Made by a program: the position numbers and the translations under genes. A stretch of 27,637 nucleotides of DNA from Protostelium mycophagum (taxonomy: Eukaryota > Evosea > Variosea > Protosteliida > Protosteliaceae): NCBI GenBank assembly GCA_002081555.1, contig MZNV01002968.1, forward strand, positions 1 through 27,637. The letters run 5' to 3'. This document shows positions 10,501-18,840 of the stretch, one piece after another. Positions within the stretch are counted from its first letter, which is position 1. Every line of letters starts with the position of its first letter. The notes under the pieces are model-generated. The model saw only the letters and a program-made list of their open reading frames with translations, was not told the DNA's origin and searched no databases.

Positions 10501-13216
10501 ACTTCATCGAAGGTAATTATTTTATTCATTATCTTTCAATCTTTTGAATTTTTGAAATCGATCTTTTGGATTTTTGAAATCGATTTTTTGGATTTCCAGC
10601 TGTTTTTGGTGGTTTTATGTGGAAAACCTTGTAATCGACTACAACGAGGCTAAAAACGGACAGGTCTATACCAAAATGTCAGAAGCTTTAGGCGTCCATA
10701 ACGACGTCGAAGTCCTCAGCCTCGTAATGAACAAGATGTGAGTCCCTTCTATAAGACGTATGACCCTGACATGTCCCAGCGGCACCGTGTTTACCAACTG
10801 GGGGCAAGACGATGAGATCATACAGAAGGCACTGAGCCTGCTGCAAGAGCTAACATCTGGTTTCGGCAGTATACAGAGATTGTTAAAGTTAGACATCACC
10901 ACCAAGTTTCTGACTTACCACTCGGTACGTGATTATTTTGTAGAGGATGATTGTTTTTATTTGTTGAGATATGAGAACGGTGGGTGTCTTGTGTGTTTGG
11001 CGTGACGTTGTTGTGCTGGGATACAGCTCGTCCAAAAAGACTCACCGAACGTTCTTTTCACAAGAAATCCAAATTTGAGGCTCTACAACTGACTATACAA
11101 AGAGCCAGACTTTTCCGTTTTTGGATATGGAACCCTTCAACCGCAGGAGCGTATACTATGCCGCCCTCGCCAAACTTTTATTCTTGGACGACAACATTGC
11201 GAAATTTGACACCTTTATGGAGCCTTTCAAACAAAAAATAATCTACATCAGCGAGCAGATGAACCTGGGGAACAAGTCTAATCAACTCATGAACACGATT
11301 GTCGGTGTTCTGAGGGATTTTATCGGTGAGTACTGACCCATTCTGTTGGATTTTTAAACTTGTACAACACTTTGTCGAAGAAAATATTTTCAAAAAATAA
11401 CTTCTTCAAAATGAGAAATTAATTTCTAAATTTCGAAAGTATGAATTTACAATTATATTCCAAAAAAACTCGGAAATAACTGTAAAAGGTATCATCATGG
11501 CCTCGAAGAGTAGGAAATCGTATTTGACATTATTCGATTGGCTGTTCCCAGACTATTTCGGGGTCTTTAGAAAGATGAGTGATATGTGGTGGGACGAACA
11601 AGAGGTAGTTTTATTCTATTTTTAGAACACTTGAAATTTTTCTGAGATTTTTCTGAGAAAAATCATTGAAATTTCCCCAGGTGATCATACCTTTGTTGAG
11701 ACTCACTGGGGAGCTCGCCTTCAACTGCGGTGGTCGAATCACTTTTGACGCTTCCTCCGTCAACGGAATCCTACTTTTCCGCGAAATTTCCGCGATACTC
11801 GTCACTTACGGATCGAGAATTTATTCATTTACACCCAATGGAAATCCTTACAAGAAAAAGTGAGTTGTAGATTGTCATTTTCAGAAAGTTCTCAGGAAAT
11901 TCACGGAAAATTCAGGTACAAATCAATCGGGTTATGCCTGCAGATGTTAACGCGAGCACTCCTCGGTAACTACCTCAACTTTGGCGTCTTCGAATTATAC
12001 GGTGATCCGACACTCTCCGATGCCCTCTCCGTCGCAATTAAACTGGCCACCTCCATCACGATGACCGACATCTTGGTATCTACAACACCCCACCCGAAAT
12101 TTCACTGAAATTCCGCAGGCTTACCCCAAGTTGCAGAAGAGCTATTACTCTTTTATCGAGGTATTGAGCGGCAGCCAGACTGCCATTGTGGCCAAGTTAG
12201 ACCCCATCGTGTTTTCTGGAATTCTTGTCACTTTGAAGGAAGGACTCGACTCTTTCGGCAAGTATTCGTATATATTTGTTTGGCCCATCCGTGCTTCTAC
12301 AACTCTGCCGCAGTGTGGTCACTCTGTTTACCTACTGTGAAGAAAATAGTATTTACACGAGCTGCAGACGTGTCTTCGCGCGGGCTGCAAATTTAAATTG
12401 TTGGTGTTGTACCTTTGTAAAAGTCAAGATTTTTCTGACTCGTTGTAGAAGTAGGAGTGATCACCCAGTGCGCGATATCCCTCGACAGGATCATCTCTTT
12501 CAGCATGAATACGACCGCCAAGCCCAAAGACCAGCCCTCTATACAACAGATGAAGCAAAGAGTTGCCGAAAACAACGAGCTCCTGTGCAATACCTTGGAG
12601 ATCCTGCTGAAGAAGACTTTGTTTGAAAACATCTCGAATCAGTGGTCACTCTCGAGGCCGATTTTGAGTTTGATGTTGCTCAACCCACAGGTAAAAATAT
12701 TGTTTTTTGATTATTTGTGAAGTGTCTGTCTACAACTCTGTAGAAGTGTTTTAAGAATATAGATTGATAAATGTAGTATTTTGCTCAGTTGGAGGCCAAG
12801 TTGATTGACATACAACCACCAGATCGTCGACCTCAGCTCAAGAAGCATTTTGATGAGGTAATATTCTGGTCTTTTTAATCTATGACGTCATCGTGTCAAG
12901 ATGTCAAAGTGTCATAATGACACTGACATACCGGAGGTCCGCGCTTGGCGGGTCCCCGAGCACAAAAAGATCCCCGGATTAGTTGATCTACAACTCGCAA
13001 AACTCAACCATTGAGTCAGTCTTGTTTCGCGAGATTTTATCTCGTTGTAGACTGTCCATTTCGACTTTTCGATTTATTTTAATTTATTTTTCTAAAACCT
13101 ATCAGGTGCTGATGTCCGACATTCAGCAAACTCTGGAGCATTACAACAGAGAAAAATTCTCGCAAAACTTGAATTCTTTCAACCAAGAAGTGAAAAAATA
13201 CATCATACACCCATAA
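7546..13216 (+). CDS. XPO7: Exportin-7 (RanBP16-type karyopherin)
   Basis: Importin-beta-family nuclear transport receptor. Exons: 7546-7798, 7870-8030, 8075-8270, 8385-8596, 8750-8873, 9117-9274, 9389-9499, 9543-9615, 9766-9899, 10014-10071, 10113-10255, 10408-10512, 10664-10737, 10780-10924, 11103-11325, 11489-11604, 11681-11859, 11916-12075, 12119-12257, 12449-12690, 12777-12857, 13106-13216. The sum is 3198 nt, giving 1065 aa; human XPO7 is 1087 aa. The N-terminus (ERNSAEEQLQPF) is the importin-beta N-terminal domain. Colinear landmarks include GWFDEGNS, HEFCRLLARIKNNYQL, LIHIIGSIIGGRQS, FEQFRK-like DFIEQFRKGYIGD, FDASSVNGILLFREIS, NYLNFGVFELYGD and NQWSLSRPI. Intron 12258-12448 must use a GC donor (GCAAGT) to hold phase. 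Eleven of 21 introns contain the dispersed core. It ends 75 bp before the convergent neighbour. Confidence 0.96.
9616..9765 (+). repeat. Exportin-7 intron with inverted motif copies at both ends
   Basis: The intron begins GTGAGTTTTCATTCTACAAC and ends GGTTGTAG before exon base T. The sense copy sits 12 bases after the donor and the antisense copy forms the acceptor. This is the arrangement expected of a terminal-inverted-repeat intron of about 140 bp. The left copy is itself part of a perfect palindrome (9629-9642), CTACAA-CA-TTGTAG, as if two ends had been joined back to back. Confidence 0.6.
12729..12744. repeat. Back-to-back motif ends (TCTACA-ACTC-TGTAGA)
   Basis: Inside exportin-7 intron 12691-12776 the sequence TCTACAACTCTGTAGA has 6-bp inverted arms around four bases. 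With 9629-9642 it is a second example of two motif ends facing each other with almost nothing between them. It could be the minimal or internally deleted form of the element. Chance cannot be excluded for arms this short. Confidence 0.45.
12987..13051. mobile_element. 65-bp terminal-inverted-repeat element inside an exportin-7 intron
   Basis: The left end TCTACAACTCG and right end CTCGTTGTAGA are imperfect inverted repeats (TCTACAAC shared exactly, third base of the tail differs). They enclose 43 bp within the last exportin-7 intron (12858-13105). The element does not supply either splice site of that intron, so it looks like a secondary insertion into an existing intron. I see no convincing target-site duplication (flanks GTTGA and CTGTC). 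Confidence 0.55.
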
Positions 13217-13291
13217 TAAATGCCTCGTATGAACAATTAAATATTATTGAATTGGAGAAAGTGTAAATTATTTATAGAAATTTTCCTCAAT

Positions 13292-14215
13292 TTAAAATAT
13301 TCCCAACGACGGGACCCGCTGTAACTGGTCAGAATTTTTAAAAAAAAAATTTGGCTCACATTCGCTCAATTTCTTCATTGTCTCTGGCGAGATGGGCCTG
13401 CCGTCTTCGTCTACATAGACGACACTTGTTAAGGACGAAGGGTCGATCGATTGTCCGTCAGCATCCAAATAAACTATCCCCGGGTCCACTCCCTGATCTC
13501 TCAGCCATGTACACAATTGTTAAACATACCGCTCCGTCTGAGTAGGGGGTTTCGGGTCTGGATCCATTTGGTTCTAAATCAGGTCTAAAAATAGAATCAG
13601 AAACAACCACAACAACAATGAACAGAGACACAAAAAATATTTGAAGAAATTTACTCACAAAGGGTCATCTTCTTCAGTCCATAGCGCATCAGCTAATTGT
13701 CGAAGCTGCACATCAGAGTATCCCCGTGCTCTTAACGCAGCAAAACGAGGATTTTCTGGCGCGAGCTCTGTCGGTGCATTTGGTGGGGTGCTGATGCTTG
13801 CTAAATTTTCATTTCTCAAAAAGTCATCCACCGATTCTGTCACCATCGACCCTGACTTTATTCTCATTGAACCTCACAAGTTCTTCATACTCACCGCCAT
13901 GTGCTCCTCTTAAGTGCCGATTTGATTTTCTGATTGGTTCTGGCGATTCAGCCTCTGAAAGTGATCGGTGCCTCCATGTTTCACCAAAACTCTCTATGAT
14001 GTCTGCTGCATACTTGAATATGCTTCCTTCACCTCCAGGCGCTCCTTCTTCCAAAAGACGCTCTAAAAAATCTGTGTGGGTAAGATGGCCATATCGAACA
14101 AATGCATCACATGACCAAGCGTCTAAGAGTCCAGTCTGGCTTAAATAAGCTGAAAATAATTCAGAATGTGACATAATACAAGAAGATAGATACCTCTAGC
14201 TTCTTGATCCGCCAT
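13292..14215 (-). CDS. Unrecognised acidic protein, 5 exons
   Basis: Exons (minus): 14194-14215, 13895-14149, 13659-13851, 13530-13584, 13292-13492. They sum to 726 nt, giving 241 aa, with all phases closing. I do not recognise the family. The N-terminal half is compact and helical-looking (AYLSQTGLLDAWSCDAF, FLERLLEEG, IFKYAADIIESFGE). The middle has a short basic patch (PIRKSNRHLR), then NPRFAALRARGYSDVQLRQL followed by an acidic TEEDD. The C-terminal part has two VYLDADG / VYVDEDG repeats, each followed by a Pro/Ser segment (SIDPSS, PISPET), which may be a small internal duplication. No signal peptide, membrane segment or catalytic motif is evident. The small first exon encodes only seven residues plus one base. 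It converges on exportin-7, with stop codons 75 bp apart, and its introns lack the dispersed motif. Confidence 0.7.
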
Positions 14216-14427
14216 GATATGAGAAGGTGATGTGACCGTTGTGCGAAAAAAGAAATTCAAAAAATTTCCTACACCGCGACAGACCAAAAAGTTGTCTCTA
14301 AAAATAGAAACAATCGACCATCTCAGACAAACTCACAAAGACACAAACACCAACAGATATAGACGCCATCTTGACCAGTCGCAGAGACACCAATAATAAA
14401 AACCCAATCTTTTATAGAGGCACAAGA

Positions 14428-16392
14428 TCAATCGTAGTAGTATCTCCTTCTATAGTCTCTGTCATCTCTTCTTCTGTCATCGTGGTATCTGTCGTATTTT
14501 TCGAATTCGCGCTTCCTCTCGCGGTCTCGGTGGTCGTAACGGTCATAACGGTCATAACGGTCATAACGGTCATAGCTCCTGGGATATTCTCGTCTCTCTT
14601 CTCTGTCCCGTCTGTCCTCTCGGTCGCCACTTGCCCCTGTGAAATTTGAGTTTTGAATTTTGAAATTGGCGGGATTTACCTCTTTCTCTGGATCGGAATC
14701 GCCGACGTGCTGAGAAATAATCAACAATAGAAATTTTTTTAAAAATAAATATAAAAAAATCAAGAAATTCGCTCAAGAAAAAAATAAAAAAATAAAAAAA
14801 TAAAAAACTCACGAGGTGATTCTGAGGGCGACCTGCTCCTGCTGAAAGATTTTCTTTTTGATGAATTTCGTGGTGAGCCTCTCCTGTGTGGTGGTGTTGG
14901 CGGTGTCCTCTGCTCTCTCCTCGTTTCTCGCGTTGTAGACGTGCTGTACACAGGGCTGTAAGGGGGTGGGGGTGGTGCCTAAAGATTTCAACATTTTTAT
15001 TTATTTATTGTAGAACTGCCACGAAACATGAAATTTAAATTTACCTTTGATGGCTCATCATTTTGTGAAGAGGTCGTGAGCAAGGGTGGTGGGGGTATGT
15101 TTTGTGCAGATATCGTTGTAGATGTCATTGCAGACATCGTTGTAGACGCAGAGTTTTGACTCGAAACCGCTGGCATTTTTTTCATCTCCGCGTACAGATC
15201 CAAAATCTGCTCACAAGCCTCCATCACATCCTCCACCTTTTTCCGTGAATTTTCTGCGAGATTTCATGGAAATCTCACCTTGGCCTCGAAGATCTCAAAC
15301 CACGCTTTGTTATTTTTAGCTTCAGGTAGTGAACATTTGATCTTCTTTGCTGCTATGGTAATGGCAGCCATTGCAATAATACTCGGTCTGAATTGTAAGG
15401 ACAGTGTCGTTTGGTAACTATCATTCACAAAAATCCAAGCCGCTTGCGCCAGTTCCCGCGTCCCTGAAATATTTAAATTTCGAACAGATCCCCAAGGAAA
15501 CATCTTATTTATATGTTTTGTTGGCTTGTTCGCAGTCTGTAACAACAAAAAATCTCATCACAAAAGAATAAGAAAGTCATCCTGAGTTCTTTAAGCACAC
15601 TAAAGTGTATCTCTTGTTCATCATATGTCTGCTGCGTTCATTGTACCAATCTGAAGAGGACAGGAGATCTAAAAATATATAATCACTTGATCATACCTTG
15701 TATCAACTTGACGTATGAGATGAGCGACCGGTGCGGATGATCAACCAAGACATCGAATCCTATAGATTGTAACACACTCAATTCGTAGTTAAGAATCTCG
15801 TCTCTCAAGCCATTGGCCTCTTGCTGCGGGGAGATCAGCAGTGAGATCGGGTCTTTTCTAATCGAGAACTTAACGGACTTTTTTGCCATCAAAAATACCT
15901 TGTCTGAAAAAATAAAGTATACGGACCACATGATCAGAAAAAATTAACACTCCGTCTTTGAGACCTACCTCATTTTTTAACTCTTGTTTGTGCTTCGTTG
16001 TGTATGTTATGTTAATGATGTCTCTCAATTTCAAAGGTGTTTCCTCCACTTTTCCCGCCAAAAAAATACATGTCGTCGCCACCACCTGATGAAATTAGGC
16101 ACGAATGATCATAGACACGGTAATTCACTCACAACACGGTCACAGGTGCTGAGCCTTCGACCGGCATAAAACCTATGGAAATATACAAGCGCTGTAGATA
16201 TCGTCTGTGTCGGTCTATGAATATTTCAACTTCCATAAAGTATATCAATGAAAAGACTCACAATCGAAGGCTTTTCCCAGTGTTTTGAATGAATCCACAG
16301 ATTTGTATCCGTTGATGTGTCTCCTCTCTCCATTCATCGGGTGTAAAATGTCGCATGAGTTCCTCCTTCGTATAGAACCATTGAGAGGTCAT
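14428..16392 (-). CDS. Cyclin K-like cyclin with RS/YDR-rich tail
   Basis: Regulatory subunit for a transcription-elongation kinase (CDK12/13 or CDK9 type), nuclear. Exons (minus): 16262-16392, 16133-16214, 15969-16085, 15697-15898, 15279-15463, 15045-15236, 14813-14978, 14680-14709, 14428-14636; 1314 nt, 437 aa, phases close. The first cyclin box shows ALVYFHRFY and CIFLAGKVEETPLK. The second has GTRELAQAAWIFVNDS, TTLSLQFRPSIIAMA and EACEQILDLY, closest to cyclin K in my memory. The tail is Pro-rich (IPPPPLL, APPPPPYSP), then RS-like (KSFSRSRSPSESPRRF), then Tyr-Asp-Arg repeats ending YRRRYYYD. Such an Arg-rich tail is typical of cyclin L, so the L subfamily remains possible. The ATG at 16392 gives the residues just before the box. 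Confidence 0.85.
14533..14573 (+). repeat. 9-bp tandem repeat coding YDR triplets
   Basis: Four perfect copies of TAACGGTCA (14537-14572), with a partial copy before them, encode the Tyr-Asp-Arg triplets in the cyclin tail on the minus strand. Perfect nucleotide identity means the expansion is recent or being homogenised by slippage. Copy number is probably polymorphic. Confidence 0.85.
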
Positions 16393-16745
16393 TATTCATA
16401 GAGTTAACAGTAGACTGTGGCGTGAAGTGGAAAGAAATTGGTCGATCTGATCTCATCTCTTCATCTCTCCACAGTCTACAACCCGCAGAAATCGATTTTG
16501 ATTGAAGTTCGCTGTTTTCTGATTTGCCATGCAGACACCCACGATCGATCACTCAGCCAAAGGATTATATCTTCCCGAATTATCTTAATTAGCCTACTCT
16601 TCTGATTGTGATGTGCTATTTCCCGCGTGACAATTGATCTCGGCTTCAGCCTGTGCAATAGAATGGTGATGAAGCGGTCTCGTCTTACGAAAAGAAGAGT
16701 GGTGTACCATATCACCCGGCGGACACCCATTTGTACATCTCACCA

Positions 16746-16784
16746 GTTGCCATACGGTAACATTAGCGTGTTACTTATGGCAAC
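16746..16784. repeat. Near-perfect 16-bp inverted repeat (hairpin)
   Basis: The left arm GTTGCCATACGGTAACA pairs with the right arm TGTTACTTATGGCAAC around the loop TTAGCG, with one mismatch and one bulge. It lies in non-coding DNA between cyclin and snurportin. There is no following T-run to suggest a terminator. It could be a fold-back element remnant or a structured site. Confidence 0.7.
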
Positions 16785-17268
16785 AGAGCGGCAGTTACCG
16801 CAGTTCTTTTTCATCTTAAAAATCATACCAATCCGTGTCCGCGGGGTGATATTCAAGAATCTGCACGGTTTACCAAAGCTCACAAAAAATCCAAAAAAAA
16901 TTAGTCTGCAAAAAGTTCTATTGGAACATGAGGAGAAATGAACCATAATTGTTAAAAGTTACAATAATAATTTAAAATCGCCTGAGAACCACAAGCCGAA
17001 TTGATTACCAAGGCTTTGTACATCCAGTGTTTGTTCTTAACAGTTGATTCTACATTTCTTTCAACTTTTTATAAGTTTTCCGCCCTTGTGACATTACGAT
17101 CACATTGCATGTGTATCTTGTGTGATGATCACATGTACATTGTCCTCAGCCCATCATATCCTTCAACCCCTCTAATAGACCTCCAATCTACAACAGTTAA
17201 AATAAACCCTGGCTCCCAAAGTCACAAAAATGACATCATCAAGTCCTCATTCTTGCAGTATTTTTCGT

Positions 17269-17284
17269 GGGTTTAGGGTTTAGG
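17269..17284 (+). repeat. Short telomere-like run (TTTAGGG twice)
   Basis: GGGTTTAGGGTTTAGG contains two full TTTAGGG units plus partial ends, the telomere repeat of plants and several protists. Only two units are present, so it may be chance or a trace of telomerase-mediated break repair. Confidence 0.4.
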
Positions 17285-17298
17285 TACTACACATCTTT

Positions 17299-17420
17299 CT
17301 GCAGCAAAGCTGCAAAAAACATATCGGTACAATTTCAGTGTTTTTTGTGCACCTTGCTGCAGCAAAGCTGCAACCTCAAAACACATTGGCACAGCACCGC
17401 AACACTTGACAAAACTTTTG
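17299..17420. repeat. Degenerate tandem repeat of about 60 bp, two copies
   Basis: CTGCAGCAAAGCTGCAA recurs at 17299 and 17357. After each copy comes a related stretch (AAACATATCGGTACA versus AAACACATTGGCACA). A partial third start (GCAGCAGAGTC) follows at about 17420. The shared 17-mer is itself nearly palindromic (GCAGC-AAA-GCTGC). It lies just beyond the snurportin stop codon. Confidence 0.7.
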
Positions 17421-17444
17421 CAGCAGAGTCACAACAGCTCCATC

Positions 17445-18441
17445 TTATAGAGGCACCTGTTCTATAGGTAGATAGCAGACCAAAGGTGTTGTGCCGGGAG
17501 TATAGTGTGTGTCTTTGTTGTAGAATAAGAAGGTGCCGACCTCCGCCGTCGCATTTTGTCGCAGAAATTCCGGTGACAATTCCTGGTACCGCAAGGGCGT
17601 AAACTTAAACTCGTTTGATTTACGCACTGTCACGCTGAAATTTCTCAGAAAATTATGGTGTACAATCTCATCTACAACTGACCAGTCGATCTCGGCGAGT
17701 TTGTTGTGCGACCAGAAGAATCGAAAATCACTAGTACAGTCGTAATATAGATGATCGTGCCACGACATGATGTCTAAGACAAAAAAGACCTTGGTTGGGG
17801 TGTGGAATAGACAGTCTAAGATACTACCAGGAGGCAGTGCCGATTTGAATCTCATCAAAGTTAATTCCTCATCTCATTCTTGTACATTATTTTAATTCTT
17901 CACAGCCTTCTCAAAAAACAGAAAGCATTAGTTTATGGAAAGAGATGAAAGGATGTGACTTACTTGGAGACAATCGTTCCATCGTTTGCCTGTCTCGCTG
18001 TCGTGATCTCTTTAGATGATATCACGATACATCTGACTACATCTCTTGGTATTGGGACACACAACCACGTGTGAAAATCAGGAGGAACGTCATTTAACAG
18101 CTCTGGTAACATGAGCTGTGTGCTGTAAAATTTTGACCTCATCTGCTCCATTATCTCCAAACGATTTTGTCTCTGAAAGTTGATCAGAAGGAAATCGAGT
18201 GGACCAGAGTCACCTTGTTTGGTGTGGTCGGTGCGACTGTATCCATGCCATTGATCAACTCGGTCTCTGAATCAACCTCTGAAGAAATGAGATTATCATC
18301 GTTACAGCAATTACCTTGAACAACAGAATCCAGCTGCTCCGAAATGATTCTTCTGGCATTTTCGATCACTGCCTTCTTTTTGTCTTTCTGAGACTTTAAA
18401 AATTCCTCTCTTCTCTTCTCTTGGTCGCTCTTGCCTGCCAT
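17445..18441 (-). CDS. SNUPN: Snurportin-1 (m3G-cap import adaptor)
   Basis: Adaptor that binds the trimethylguanosine cap of spliceosomal U snRNPs and links them to importin-beta for nuclear import. Exons (minus): 18214-18441, 17964-18172, 17445-17850; 843 nt, 280 aa, phases close. The N-terminus DQEKRREEFLKSQKDKKK resembles the core of the importin-beta-binding helix (human SERRRRLLELQKSKR), but the segment before it is short. The cap-binding domain is clear: LMLPELLNDVPPDFHTWLC (Trp matches human Trp107), FFVLDIMSWHDHLYYDC, DFRFFW and FLFYNKDTHYTPGTTPLV. The position of the second stacking residue, human Trp276, is Tyr (LVCYLP against LVGWLR). The protein ends soon after this, without the long C-terminal tail of animals. 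An in-frame stop two codons before the ATG supports the chosen start. Neither intron carries the dispersed core; one exon does (17672). Confidence 0.92.
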
Positions 18442-18840
18442 TCGTTAATCATGTGCCCAGCACCCATTTTCATGACCACCTCGACTCTTTACGCTCGCAC
18501 GATGGCCTCCTTCAGAACTAGACATCTCTTTGTGCTCCAAATGTTCAAAATGCACCCAGTGTTGGTCTCGTTGTAGTCATTAAATTTGAAAAATAACATT
18601 GGGAGGGAAGGAAATATTCCATCAGAATGTCTTTGAACATCATCAGACACTACAGCAAGGCAACATGTACATGGATACTTCCTTTGAGCTCTATTCTGTT
18701 CATGTCATCGCATTGTCCTCAGAGCCCTTTTATTTGTCTTGAAAAATTGAAGCGATGAGCGAACCAGAGGACAAACATCCCGAATTGGTATCGGGCCCAC
18801 TCGAGCCAACTCTTGAAAGCTGGAGCACCTGGAGATCACG
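18442..18840. other. Intergenic, snurportin promoter and ADCK1 3'UTR
   Basis: About 400 bp between same-strand genes. It must hold the end of the ADCK1-like transcript and the snurportin promoter. One dispersed-motif copy (CTCGTTGTAG) is at 18567-18576. A short open frame from ATG 18754 (plus) overlaps the end of ADCK1 and reads as chance. Nothing else stands out. Confidence 0.5.

Larger units (their letters stand above)
16393..17444. other. Intergenic, cyclin promoter to snurportin 3' end
   Basis: One kilobase without a gene I can support. It holds the cyclin promoter and 5'UTR (left) and snurportin 3'UTR (right). Two dispersed-motif cores lie at 16476 and 17188. A 39-bp hairpin, a short telomere-like run and a degenerate tandem repeat are listed separately. 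An open frame at about 16663-16941 (plus) is basic and lacks any family resemblance. Confidence 0.55.

Noticed and set aside
16627-16941. 104-codon plus-strand frame between cyclin and snurportin
   Set aside because: It lacks a good start, is very basic, spans the hairpin and has no resemblance to any family I know.
17517-17523. GTTGTAG in the snurportin exon as an element end
   Set aside because: It encodes the conserved FYNKD cap-domain segment (human FYHKQ), so the match is explained by protein conservation.
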